Notes: a model not told the origin generated them from the letters alone. A stretch of 64,000 nt of DNA from Pectobacterium aquaticum (GCF_003382565.3 NZ_CP086253.1:2170001-2234000), one strand, 5' to 3'; shown: positions 28,024 to 36,530, numbered from the stretch's first letter. Program-made: numbers and translations.

Positions 28024-28298
28024 CGGCGTAAGAAATTATGCTGAGGAGATAGCAGGCTTAGGATGAGCGGCATGGATGCCGCGAAAGCTTGCGCCACGTA
28101 GGGAACGTGTCGCAAGCGGTCCGTTAAGCCTGATACCGACGAAGGCATCGCGCAGCGACATAATTAGCGCCGAAAAGCCAGGGTTCGCAGGGCGACGGCG
28201 AGTGAGCCGCCCTGCGTCGGGCGCGTGCTACGAGGTAGCATGAAATAACAGTACTGTAGCGCACGAAACGCTCTCTGATTCGGCATAAAAATGTGTTT
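28024..28298. repeat. Dispersed repeat family A, copy 2 (inverted relative to copy 1)
   Basis: About 275 bases downstream of the ABC operon that match copy 1 at 6073-6349 in reverse complement. Both copies share the CTTAGGATGAG-type, GAAAGCTTGCGCCACGT and GCGCGTGCTAC blocks in the same order. It fills most of the 470-base gap before the dehydrogenase gene; the remainder holds the terminator and operator listed next. No coding capacity is seen. Confidence 0.85.
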
Positions 28299-28334
28299 AA
28301 GAGTGCGCTTCGTTAAGAGAAAAGACCGGTTTTC

Positions 28335-28359
28335 GCTGAAATTTTTTTCAGCTTTTTTT
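28335..28359 (+). terminator. Rho-independent terminator of the ABC operon
   Basis: GCTGAAA and TTTCAGC form a seven-base stem around a four-T loop, followed directly by seven T residues. Confidence 0.85.
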
Positions 28360-28372
28360 AAAACCCAATTGA

Positions 28373-28382
28373 TGATGCATCA
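28373..28382. promoter_or_regulatory. Palindromic operator TGATGCATCA, copy 2
   Basis: The same perfect palindrome as at 24654 and 34284, here extended to TTGATGATGCATCAAA, 60-70 bases before the dehydrogenase start and within the likely core promoter. It suggests repression of the dehydrogenase-kinase-lyase operon by the GntR/FCD protein encoded downstream. Confidence 0.65.
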
Positions 28383-28442
28383 AACACCATTTTGATGTGT
28401 GCTGTGTAAAAAATGATTGTACAAAGGCTCAGGAGATTCGGT

Positions 28443-29177
28443 ATGACAGTGCAAAAAACACTCTTGCTGACCGGTGCCAGCCGGGGAATCGGGCATGCCA
28501 CCGTTAAGCATTTCCACGCGGCGGGGTGGCGGATCTTTACCGCGTCGCGCCAGAACTGGGCGGAGGAGTGCCCGTGGGCGGAAAAGTTGCTTAATCACAT
28601 TCATCTTGATTTGGAAGATATCGACAGCCTGCAACAGACGTTACCGCTGATTAAGGAAAAGCTGGGCGGGCGGCTGGATGCACTGGTCGATAACGCAGGA
28701 ATTTCACCAAAGGGTGCCGACGGGCAGCGGCTGGGCGTGCGTGACACGGACTATGCGGCCTGGCTGCGGGTCTTCAACGTCAATCTGTTTTCCTGCGCAC
28801 TGCTGGCAAACGGCTTGTTCGACGAGCTAAAAGCGTCACAGGGCTGCGTGATTAATGTGACCTCGATTGCCGGATCGCGCGTTCATCCCTTTGCCGGCGT
28901 GGCTTACGCCACGTCAAAAGCGGCGCTGTCTGCGCTGACGCGGGAAATGGCCTTTGATTTTGGCCCACACGGCGTTCGTGTGAATGCGATTGCGCCGGGG
29001 GAAATTGAAACCTCGATTCTGTCACCAGGGACGGACGACATCATTGAACGGCAGGTGCCGATGCAGCGTTTAGGTAAACCCGAAGAAGTGGCAAGCCTGA
29101 TCTATTTTCTCTGCACCTCCGGTGCTTCTTATGTCAACGGCGCGGAAATCCACGTTAACGGAGGGCAGCATGTCTGA
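28443..29177 (+). CDS. Short-chain dehydrogenase/reductase
   Basis: Classical SDR of 244 residues. The NAD(P)-binding motif TGASRGIG is at the N-terminus, the NAG-type motif DNAGISP near residue 90, and the active site is Ser in NVTSIAGS with YATSK (Tyr-x-x-x-Lys) near 155-160. The start follows AGGAG. It is the first gene of a tight three-gene operon and overlaps the kinase start by eight bases. Substrate is unknown; in context it may oxidise or reduce a hydroxyl or aldehyde in amino-alcohol breakdown (inference). An operator shared with the ABC transporter lies upstream. Confidence 0.86.
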   Translation: MTVQKTLLLTGASRGIGHATVKHFHAAGWRIFTASRQNWAEECPWAEKLLNHIHLDLEDIDSLQQTLPLIKEKLGGRLDALVDNAGISPKGADGQRLGVRDTDYAAWLRVFNVNLFSCALLANGLFDELKASQGCVINVTSIAGSRVHPFAGVAYATSKAALSALTREMAFDFGPHGVRVNAIAPGEIETSILSPGTDDIIERQVPMQRLGKPEEVASLIYFLCTSGASYVNGAEIHVNGGQHV

Positions 29178-30294
29178 CGGACGACGCACGGCACGTTTTT
29201 CCACTTTTCCCTCCGAGGCGTCCAATCAGCCGGTTTTTGCCGACGTTGCATCGCATGGCGATGATCTGATGACGCAGGCGGCTCCGCAGGTTTCCTGTCA
29301 GCAGGCATTGGCTATCGCGCAGCAAGAATATGACTTGTCTGGGCAGATGGCGCTGCTTCAGGGCGAGCGCGATATCAATTTCTGCCTGACGGTCACGCCC
29401 GATGAACGCTACATGCTGAAAGTCATCAATGCGGCGGAGCCCGCCGACGTCAGTGATTTTCAGACCGCGTTGCTACTGCATCTTGCTCAGCAGGCACCCG
29501 AATTGCCCGTACCGCGCATCAGGCCGACAACAGCGGGTCTGCCAGAAACGTGCGTTGAAATTGATGGCGTACTACTGCGCGTGCGACTGGTGAGCTATCT
29601 CGCAGGCATGCCGCACTATCTGGCTTCGCCTTCAACGGCACTGATGCCGCAACTGGGGGGCACGCTGGCGCAGTTAGACAACGCGCTTCACGGCTTTACG
29701 CATCCGGCGGCGAACCGTTCTCTACTGTGGGATATCAGCCGCGCAGAGCAGGTGCGTCCTTATCTCGATTTCGTTCCTGAGCGACAGCAGTATCAGCATC
29801 TTCAGCGCACTTTTGACCGTTATGACAGCCATGTCGCGCCCGAATTGGCGATGCTACGCCGCCAGGTCATTCATAACGATCTGAACCCGCATAACGTGCT
29901 GGTAGACGGTTCGTCGCCGACGCGGGTCACCGGCATTATCGATTTTGGCGATGCTGTCTTTGCCCCGTTAATCTGCGAAGTGGCGACGGCGCTGGCGTAC
30001 CAGATTGGCGATGGCGCGGACCTGCTGGAACAGGTTGTGCCGTTTGTTGCCGCCTATCACCAGCACAGACCGCTGACATCGGCGGAGATCGCGCTGTTAC
30101 CGGATTTGGTTGCGACCCGCATGGCGTTGACTCTGACGATTGCGCAATGGCGGGCATCACGTTACCCCGACAATCGGGCGTATCTGCTGCGTAATGTGCC
30201 GCGCTGCTGGCACAGTTTGCAGCGCATCGCGACCTATTCCCATACCCAGTTTGTGACTCGCCTACAGCAGGTTTGCCAGGAGAACGCGCGATGA
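29170..30294 (+). CDS. Aminoglycoside-phosphotransferase-fold kinase, amino-alcohol/hydroxylysine kinase type
   Basis: Kinase of about 374 residues in the APH/choline kinase fold. The catalytic loop is HNDLNPHNVLVDG near residue 238 and the metal-binding motif IIDFGDAVF near 258. The N-lobe phrase NFCLTVTPDERYMLKVIN carries the ATP lysine. This group includes hydroxylysine kinase (AGPHD1). It is translationally coupled to the SDR before it and to a class III PLP enzyme after it. A kinase next to a phospho-lyase-type PLP enzyme points to breakdown of a hydroxylated amine: phosphorylate, then eliminate phosphate and ammonia. It is unlikely to be an antibiotic resistance gene. Confidence 0.8.
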   Translation: MSDGRRTARFSTFPSEASNQPVFADVASHGDDLMTQAAPQVSCQQALAIAQQEYDLSGQMALLQGERDINFCLTVTPDERYMLKVINAAEPADVSDFQTALLLHLAQQAPELPVPRIRPTTAGLPETCVEIDGVLLRVRLVSYLAGMPHYLASPSTALMPQLGGTLAQLDNALHGFTHPAANRSLLWDISRAEQVRPYLDFVPERQQYQHLQRTFDRYDSHVAPELAMLRRQVIHNDLNPHNVLVDGSSPTRVTGIIDFGDAVFAPLICEVATALAYQIGDGADLLEQVVPFVAAYHQHRPLTSAEIALLPDLVATRMALTLTIAQWRASRYPDNRAYLLRNVPRCWHSLQRIATYSHTQFVTRLQQVCQENAR

Positions 30295-31592
30295 ATCAGA
30301 GAGAAATCACGCCTGAAATGACCACGACAGAGGCGCTGCTGGCGCGCCGTCAGCGAGTATTGGGCAGCGGCTACCGTCTGTTTTATGAAGAACCCCTGCA
30401 TGTTGTTCGCGGTGAGGGGGTGTGGCTGGTCGATCATCAGGGGAAACGCTATCTGGATGTGTATAACAATGTGGCCTCGGTCGGACATTGCCATCCGGCA
30501 GTGGTTGAGGCGATGGCGCGACAGAGCGCACAGCTCAATACCCACACGCGTTATCTGCATCATGCAATTGTCGATTTTGCAGAAGATCTGCTAAGTGAGT
30601 TTCCTGCTGAGTTGAATAACGTGATGCTGACCTGTACCGGCAGTGAAGCCAACGATCTGGCATTGCGCATTGCCCGACATGCCACGGGAGGAACGGGCAT
30701 GTTGGTGACGCGCTGGGCATATCATGGCGTGACCAGCGCGCTGGCAGAGCTGTCGCCGTCGCTGGGGGAAGGTGTTGCGCGTGGCCGCCATGTGAAGCTG
30801 ATTGACGCACCGGATACCTATCGTCAGCCCGGCGCATTTCTTACCAGCATTCGTGAAGCGTTGGCGCAGATGCAGCAGGAGGGGATTCGTCCTGCCGCGC
30901 TGCTAGTGGATACGATTTTTTCCAGCGATGGCGTGTTTTGCGCGCCGAAAGGTGAACTGGCGCAGGCGGCGGCGCTGATCCGTCAGGCGGGCGGACTGTT
31001 TATCGCGGATGAAGTACAGCCGGGTTTTGGGCGCACGGGGGAATCAATGTGGGGCTTTGCGCGTCACGGTGTTGTCCCCGATCTGGTGAGTTTAGGGAAA
31101 CCGATGGGCAACGGGCATCCTATCGCCGGATTGGTTGGACGTTCCGCGCTGTTCGATGCATTTGGGCGAGATGTCCGCTATTTCAATACGTTCGGCGGCA
31201 ATCCGGTGTCCTGTCAGGCGGCGCACGCGGTGCTGCGAGTGATTCGGGAAGAGCAGTTGCAGCAAAATGCCCTGCGGGTTGGTGATTATCTGCGGCAAGG
31301 GCTACAGCAACTGGCGCAGGATTTCCCGCTGATTGGCGATATTCGGGCTTACGGTTTGTTTATTGGCGTAGAACTGGTCAGCGATTGTGAAAGTAAAGCG
31401 CCTGCAAGTGAATTTGCGTCGCAGGTCGTGAATATCATGCGCCAGCGCGGTGTGCTGATCAGCGCAACGGGGCCAGCGGCGAACGTGCTGAAAATCCGCC
31501 CGCCGCTGGTGTTTCAGGAAGAACACGCCGATGTGTTTTTAACCACGTTGAGCGACGTGTTAACAATCATCGACACCCGCACGTGGGAATAA
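30291..31592 (+). CDS. Class III PLP enzyme, amino-alcohol-phosphate phospho-lyase type (AGXT2L-like)
   Basis: PLP enzyme of 433 residues in the class III aminotransferase family. It shows TCTGSEANDLALRIARHATG, the aspartate of FIADEVQPGFGRTG, and the cofactor lysine in SLGKPMGNGHPIAGLV. The KPMGNGHP wording and the N-terminal YLDVYNNVASVGHCHP are characteristic of AGXT2L1/L2, which are phospho-lyases acting on O-phosphoethanolamine and phosphohydroxylysine rather than transaminases. The start overlaps the kinase stop (ATGA). Together with the kinase it matches the amino-alcohol kinase plus phospho-lyase activities long known biochemically in Erwinia. Exact substrate is not shown by sequence. 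Confidence 0.8.
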   Translation: MNQREITPEMTTTEALLARRQRVLGSGYRLFYEEPLHVVRGEGVWLVDHQGKRYLDVYNNVASVGHCHPAVVEAMARQSAQLNTHTRYLHHAIVDFAEDLLSEFPAELNNVMLTCTGSEANDLALRIARHATGGTGMLVTRWAYHGVTSALAELSPSLGEGVARGRHVKLIDAPDTYRQPGAFLTSIREALAQMQQEGIRPAALLVDTIFSSDGVFCAPKGELAQAAALIRQAGGLFIADEVQPGFGRTGESMWGFARHGVVPDLVSLGKPMGNGHPIAGLVGRSALFDAFGRDVRYFNTFGGNPVSCQAAHAVLRVIREEQLQQNALRVGDYLRQGLQQLAQDFPLIGDIRAYGLFIGVELVSDCESKAPASEFASQVVNIMRQRGVLISATGPAANVLKIRPPLVFQEEHADVFLTTLSDVLTIIDTRTWE

Positions 31593-31626
31593 TCAGTCGC
31601 GCGGGTGACGTCAAAAGGGAAGGGGA

Positions 31627-33153
31627 TTAGATACGGAACGCTGCAACGGCATGGCTGAGTTCATCCGCACGCTCGGACAGCGAACTGGCGGCCGCGGCGG
31701 CTTCGTTCACCAGCGCGGCGTTTTGTTGCGTGACCGTTTCCATCTGTGAAATCGCGATATTAATCTGCCCGATGCCCAGACTTTGTTCATTGCTGGCGGT
31801 GGAGATTTCGGTCACGATCGATGCCACGCGTTTGATGTCTTCCACCACGCTTTGAATCATGCTGCCCGCGTCGATGACGGCATGGTGTCCATGATTTGCC
31901 TGTTCGACGGACGTCCCGATCAGTTCTTTGATCTCTTTCGCCGCGTTGGCGCTGCGCTGTGCCAGCGTGCGGACTTCGCCTGCGACGACCGCAAAGCCTC
32001 GGCCTTGTTCGCCCGCACGGGCGGCTTCCACGGCGGCGTTCAGCGCGAGGATATTGGTCTGGAACGCGATGCCATCGATCACGCCGATGATATTGGTGAT
32101 TTTCTCTGCGGATGACACCATTTGCTGCATTGCTGATGTCACATCGCCCATCATCTTGCCGCCGTCAACAGCGCGCTGTGAGGCGGTGGTTGCCAACTGG
32201 CTGGCGTGAGCGGCATGGGTGGCGTTCTGTTTGACCGAGGACGTCATTTGTTCCATTGATGCCGCGGTTTCTTCCAGTGAACTCGCCTGCTGCTCGGTTC
32301 GTGAGGAGAGATCGATATTACCGCTGCTGATCTGGCTGGATGCGGTTGCAATAATGTCGGCGTTGCTGTGTACACGCTCTACGATATCGGTTAGGTTCAG
32401 CACCATTTCTCGCAGTGCAGTTTGCAGCTGTCCCATTTCATCGTTCGACGTAATTTCGATGCGGTGCGTCAAATCGCCATTTGCCACTTTTCTGGCTAAA
32501 TCTACGGCATTTTTTATCGGTACGGCAATCGAGAGAATCAATCGCCAGCCTGATAGGGCAACGATAACGATCCCCGCCAAAAGGGTAATCACTACGGAAA
32601 GTAATATATTACTGAAACTATTTTGTGATTCAGAATAGAGTGCTTGCCCCACATCAGATTGTAATTTAATCAACTGGTCGGCAATCTTCTGTAGCGGGGC
32701 GTATTCGCTTTTTAATGTGTGGTTAATAATATATTCCAGCGTGTCTTTGTCATTTTTTTGTATTGCATGAATAGCGGGAAGGATAACTTTTTCATTGTAC
32801 TGCTTGTATAAGACAACGTACTGTTCCTCTAATGTTTGTTCATCGCCTGTTAAATAGGTTTTGCTGTACAAGTCCCATTGCACATCATAAATCTTTTGTG
32901 CTTCTTTGATGTGCTCCAACCCCGTCTTGACGTCGTTCGGCTGTGAGAGGTCAACGCTGGCGATTTCAAACATCATGTTGTTCATCTGTCTGGTTACATT
33001 GCCCAGATACTCCAGAGCGACCAGCCGATCCTGATACAGCGTTTTCATCGACTGGTTGGTATTGTTCATACCAAAAAGCCCGATAAGAGAGACAACCAAA
33101 AGCAGTAATGCCATTAATGACATTACTGAGATTAATTTAAATTTAATGCTCAT
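31627..33153 (-). CDS. Methyl-accepting chemotaxis protein
   Basis: Inner-membrane chemoreceptor of about 508 residues. It has an N-terminal helix, a four-helix-bundle periplasmic sensor domain (about 30-190), a second helix (LLSVVITLLAGIVIVALSG), a HAMP domain, and the signalling tip EAARAGEQGRGFAVVAGEVR. There is no C-terminal CheR-binding pentapeptide; the protein ends HAVAAFRI. The start chosen follows a GAGGTACTT ribosome site; an upstream frame adds nine residues. A FliA-type promoter lies just upstream. Its place between the amine genes and their GntR regulator hints at sensing of a related compound (weak inference). Confidence 0.92.
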   Translation of the reverse strand: MSIKFKLISVMSLMALLLLVVSLIGLFGMNNTNQSMKTLYQDRLVALEYLGNVTRQMNNMMFEIASVDLSQPNDVKTGLEHIKEAQKIYDVQWDLYSKTYLTGDEQTLEEQYVVLYKQYNEKVILPAIHAIQKNDKDTLEYIINHTLKSEYAPLQKIADQLIKLQSDVGQALYSESQNSFSNILLSVVITLLAGIVIVALSGWRLILSIAVPIKNAVDLARKVANGDLTHRIEITSNDEMGQLQTALREMVLNLTDIVERVHSNADIIATASSQISSGNIDLSSRTEQQASSLEETAASMEQMTSSVKQNATHAAHASQLATTASQRAVDGGKMMGDVTSAMQQMVSSAEKITNIIGVIDGIAFQTNILALNAAVEAARAGEQGRGFAVVAGEVRTLAQRSANAAKEIKELIGTSVEQANHGHHAVIDAGSMIQSVVEDIKRVASIVTEISTASNEQSLGIGQINIAISQMETVTQQNAALVNEAAAAASSLSERADELSHAVAAFRI

Positions 33154-33194
33154 AAGTACCTCTGAATTACTCCGGGACAAGGAGCGGTATTCTT

Positions 33195-33221
33195 ATATCG
33201 ACAAAGAAAAGAGAATATTTA
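33195..33221 (-). promoter_or_regulatory. FliA (sigma-28) promoter for the chemoreceptor gene
   Basis: On the minus strand TAAATATT, eleven bases, then GTCGATAT matches TAAAGTTT-N11-GCCGATAA with the correct spacing and the TAAA and CGAT cores. It lies about 40 bases before the start codon. The rest of the gap to 33525 shows an AT-rich palindrome (33432-33449) and a CCGTGGC/GCCACGG hairpin (33485-33520) beyond the GntR stop; no gene is seen. Confidence 0.7.
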
Positions 33222-33524
33222 TGTTGAGATAAACTAAAATTTAAAAATGGCATCAGGGGACTTGCGATAGCGTCAATTTACATTGATTTACAAATAGAAT
33301 AGTATTTTATGCTGGTTTATGGAATGTAATAACTATATTGTCCTGCATGGAAAGTTAGCGTTACAGCTAACTGACGGAAATAATAGTTAAGGTAACGCCA
33401 TCGTTGTCCTTTTTTTAAAAACCAGACGCAGCATTTTTTTAAAAAAATGAAACAAAACCAAAGTGAGAGAGACCTCTTGCTTGCCCGTGGCATGACCGGA
33501 GCTAGCGGGTTGAGCCACGGCACG

Positions 33525-34190
33525 CTATTGATCAATAGCAATAAAAGCCAGCATCGTTTCGCTGCCGTCCAGAATATCGGATTGGATTGCCTGTCGAGCG
33601 GCGCTGGCATCGCGCCGCTGGAGCGCCGCGAAGACCTCTTCGTGATGTTCGATCGCCATCTGAACGGAAAAATGTGCATAGGCCTGTGCAATTAGCGGGC
33701 CCGTACGCATCCACAGGCTGCCGATAAATTGCGTCAACAGCGGCATACGCGCCGCCTGCGCCAGAAACAGATGAAATTCGCTATTTAACCGCAGCGCTTC
33801 GCGTAGATTTTTCTCGTCGATCGCCAGACGATTCTGGCGAATATTCTCTTCAATCTGCCCCAGCATCTTCGGCGTAATGTGCGCGGCAGCCAGCTCGGCA
33901 CCCGTGCCTTCCAGCGCCAGCCGCAATGTGCGGATCTCAATAAACTGGGCCTCGGTCAATTGAGGGACGCGGATATCGCGCGGCGTCTTGAGCACCAGCG
34001 CCTGTTCTTTCGCCAGTTGCAGGATCGCATCTCGCACCGGCGTGACGCTGGTACCAACCTGTGCGGCGAGCTCCCGTATTCTCAGGCGATCATCCGGTTT
34101 GAGTTGGCCAGTAATTAACGCCTCACGCAGCATGGTATAAACGCTGGAGCCCAGATAGCTGTGATTGATCTGCCCAATTGGATAATTCAC
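33525..34190 (-). CDS. GntR-family regulator, FCD subfamily
   Basis: Regulator of 221 residues from a GTG start preceded by GGGGGA; the open frame extends further upstream but with unlike sequence. The winged helix (about 10-75) includes RIRELAAQVGTSVTPVRDAI and the FCD ligand domain (about 80-210) is all-helical with metal-binding type histidines (NSEFHLFL, EHHEEVF). It probably controls the nearby amine genes through TGATGCATCA, which occurs before this gene, the ABC binding protein and the dehydrogenase operon. FCD regulators usually respond to small carboxylates or amino acids. Confidence 0.86.
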   Translation of the reverse strand: MNYPIGQINHSYLGSSVYTMLREALITGQLKPDDRLRIRELAAQVGTSVTPVRDAILQLAKEQALVLKTPRDIRVPQLTEAQFIEIRTLRLALEGTGAELAAAHITPKMLGQIEENIRQNRLAIDEKNLREALRLNSEFHLFLAQAARMPLLTQFIGSLWMRTGPLIAQAYAHFSVQMAIEHHEEVFAALQRRDASAARQAIQSDILDGSETMLAFIAIDQ

Positions 34191-34283
34191 TGTTCCCCCA
34201 GAGAGAAGCGCCACGCAACGTGATGAAATAAACATGAGTTCGCGCCGCAACAACCCGCGGCGATGAGGCGTTAATATACAATA

Positions 34284-34293
34284 TGATGCATCA
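34284..34293. promoter_or_regulatory. Palindromic operator TGATGCATCA, copy 3
   Basis: Perfect palindrome about 95 bases upstream of the GntR/FCD start codon, identical in its ten bases to the copies at 24654 and 28373; a probable autoregulatory site. Confidence 0.62.
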
Positions 34294-34485
34294 ACGAGGC
34301 TATGGGTGTGTATCGCACGGGTGAAGAATCGACAAGAAAAGATCATGAAATACGCAGTAGGGTAAGTAGGGTAAGTAGGGTATGACGAGGTGTAACCAAT
34401 CTAAAATTATTGGTTAAGGAAATATTTTATCGCGACTTAACGCAAACCCATTGTTATAAAATTATATATTACCTGACATATTGAG

Positions 34486-34749
34486 GGTAATGCCTTCAAT
34501 CGATAGAAATTTCTGTTACCCTATGGGTATTTGAGGTTTTCTGTGGCTACCGTTACCGTCCATTGTCCCCGATGCCATTCAGATGAAATTTATCGCCATG
34601 GTCGTAGTACTTCACAACACGAGCGCTTTCGGTGTCGGTCATGTAAACGTGTTTTCCAGTTGACCTACACCTATGAAGCGCGGAAGCCGAGAGTCAAAGA
34701 ACAAATCGTTGATATGGCGCATAACGGTTCCGCTCTTCCCTCTGTGTAA
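34486..34749 (+). mobile_element. IS1-family insertion sequence remnant (left end)
   Basis: The left end GGTAATGCCTTCAA resembles the IS1 terminal repeat (GGTGATGCTGCCAACTT), and a TTGAGGT segment lies before the insA-like GTG start, at the same relative place as in IS1. Similarity stops soon after codon 60 of insA; no insB or right end follows. The element is dead and truncated. A short tandem GTAGGGTAA/GTAGGGTAT motif lies about 110 bases upstream. Confidence 0.75.
34543..34749 (+). pseudogene. insA: Truncated IS1 InsA (N-terminal zinc-ribbon part)
   Basis: About 68 codons from a GTG start. The zinc-ribbon cysteines are present (CPRCHSDEIYRHGRSTS, then RFRCRSCKRVFQLTYTYEA), followed by the IS1-like VDMAHNGSA, aligning with the start of IS1 InsA. 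After this point the frame diverges and stops, so the HTH part and InsB are missing. InsA alone is the IS1 repressor; this fragment is unlikely to work. Confidence 0.78.
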
Positions 34750-35192
34750 AAATAAATTGCAATCCTAATATTCTCATTTTGGTATGGTATTAAGTGATAT
34801 CATTAAAATTGAAATCATTTCATAAGATAAATAATCCCATCCTATCTTTTTCTGATATTGCATCTGTCCCCACATGAAAGCGTGATCTCATTTTGTCTAT
34901 TCAATATTTTTAACTATATCGTTCTCTTTTTCTTCGTATGTGTTTTTATTTAATCCTGTAAACTCGATGCTAATTATCCTAATGGAAGCGGGGAGATTAT
35001 CCTCGGGCGGGAAATATATTAATGAAGGACCATGCGCTTTTTATTCCAATTTTATTTTTGACGATTCCATCTCGTCGATCCGATCCTGCGCGTCGCTGAC
35101 TTGCGATCCGCTAGTTAGACCGTTGCCGTTTTAACGGCTGATCGTTGTCGTTTGTCGGTACGGGTTTTATTCATTAAGTGAAGGAAATCACA
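34750..35192. other. AT-rich stretch without a supported gene
   Basis: Between the IS1 remnant and the orphan binding protein. A 64-codon open frame near 34940 has no ribosome site and no family resemblance. The region probably holds the promoter of the next gene and debris from the insertion event; nothing firm is seen. Confidence 0.4.
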
Positions 35193-36314
35193 ATGCAATA
35201 CACTGGGAAGTACCTGAAGAAAACAGTGCTGATGCTGGCCATGATGGCTGGGCTCAGCGTCGGGCAAAGTCAGGCGGGCGTCGAAATTGAGACGCGCTCG
35301 CTGGATCAAATCTATCAGAGTGCGTTGAGAGAAGGCGGTACGGTTACTGTCTATGCTGGCGGTGACGTGCAGTCACAGCAGGCTGGTTTCAAGCGGGCGT
35401 TTGAGACACGTTTTCCCGGCATGAAGCTGAATGTGATTGTCGATTACAGCAAATACCATGATGCCCGTATTGATAACCAACTGGCTACCGGCACCCTGAT
35501 TCCTGATGTTGTGCAACTGCAAACGGTGCAGAATTTCCCTCGCTGGAAAAAAGAAGGTGTGCTGCTGAATTACAAAGCGCGTGGCTGGGACAAAATTTAC
35601 CCAGAATTCCGTGATGCAGATGGTGCCTGGACCGGTGCCTATGTCATCGCATTCAGTAATTTGGTCAACACTCAGCTTCTGGATGAAAAATCCTGGCCGC
35701 GCGAGGTTAATGATTACCTTCGTCCCAGCCTGAGAGGCAATTTGATTCTGGCTTATCCGAACGACGACGATGCGGTGCTGTTCTGGTACAAGCTGGCCGT
35801 GGATAAATACGGCTGGGATTTTGTTAAAAAATTGCAGGAGCAGGATCCCGTCTACGTGCGCGGTACCAACGTACCCGGTGCTGAGATCGCGACAGGAAAA
35901 TACAGCGCGACCTTTACCAGTTCCGGTGCGCTTGTGCCAGCAGCAGATGCTGTGACCCGCTTTGTTCTGCCGAAGTCCGATCCTTTTGTTTCCTGGGCGC
36001 AACGTGCCGCTATCTTCAAACAGGCTAAACACCCGGAAAGCGCCAAGCTGTACCTGAGCTGGGTGCTGGATCCGCAAACGCAGACTCAGGTCTCGCGTAT
36101 GTGGTCGGTGCGTACCGACGTTGAGCCGCCAGTGGGTTACAAACATATCTGGGAATACCGTAACACTCGTCCGCAGGAATTTGCTGATTTCATGTACGAT
36201 CGCGGTGCGGTAGAACGTTTTCGCTCACAGCTGAGTTTGTATGTGGGGGAAGCGAAAGGCGAACCCACGCCGGGATGGCTTGGTGTGCACCCGGAAGTGC
36301 CTTTGGTTAACTAA
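35193..36314 (+). CDS. Orphan ABC-type periplasmic binding protein
   Basis: Exported protein of 373 residues. A signal peptide ends near residue 29 (LMLAMMAGLSVGQSQAG). The mature part resembles the extracellular solute-binding group that includes iron and thiamine receptors (GTVTVYAGGDVQSQQAGFKR, PDVVQLQTVQNF, WTGAYVIAFSNLVN). The tyrosines used for ferric iron in FbpA-type proteins are not obvious, so the ligand is open. The ATG follows AAGGA. No complete permease or ATPase gene follows; hydrophobic coding-like sequence just downstream hints at a lost permease. Confidence 0.82.
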   Translation: MQYTGKYLKKTVLMLAMMAGLSVGQSQAGVEIETRSLDQIYQSALREGGTVTVYAGGDVQSQQAGFKRAFETRFPGMKLNVIVDYSKYHDARIDNQLATGTLIPDVVQLQTVQNFPRWKKEGVLLNYKARGWDKIYPEFRDADGAWTGAYVIAFSNLVNTQLLDEKSWPREVNDYLRPSLRGNLILAYPNDDDAVLFWYKLAVDKYGWDFVKKLQEQDPVYVRGTNVPGAEIATGKYSATFTSSGALVPAADAVTRFVLPKSDPFVSWAQRAAIFKQAKHPESAKLYLSWVLDPQTQTQVSRMWSVRTDVEPPVGYKHIWEYRNTRPQEFADFMYDRGAVERFRSQLSLYVGEAKGEPTPGWLGVHPEVPLVN

Positions 36315-36316
36315 CG

Positions 36317-36457
36317 CTTGAGATTATTGCGTTACTCCATGCTGGTCACGTTCATCGTGGCCGGCATTACGTTCTGTAAGCTCCACATGTTAAGCACTTC
36401 TCGATTAAACACCACGCGATTAAGAATCACACCCGAGAATGGCGGCCTTGTTCTGTG
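36317..36457 (+). pseudogene. Possible permease N-terminus remnant after the binding protein
   Basis: Immediately after the binding-protein stop an open frame reads RLLRYSMLVTFIVAGITF, which looks like a first membrane helix, and then loses its hydrophobic character. This would fit a deleted ABC permease, but the stretch is short and could be chance. A GCCAATGG/CCATTGGC hairpin (36488-36513) follows between this gene and the convergent pectate lyase gene. Confidence 0.2.
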
Positions 36458-36530
36458 AATAATTGAGCAAGATCACAAGAGGGGATTGCCAATGGCAGCG
36501 AACCACCATTGGCGTGTTGAGGAGTAACGC

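Noticed and set aside
29170..30294. Aminoglycoside resistance gene
   Set aside because: The APH fold is shared by many small-molecule kinases; coupling to a dehydrogenase and a phospho-lyase-type enzyme points to catabolism.
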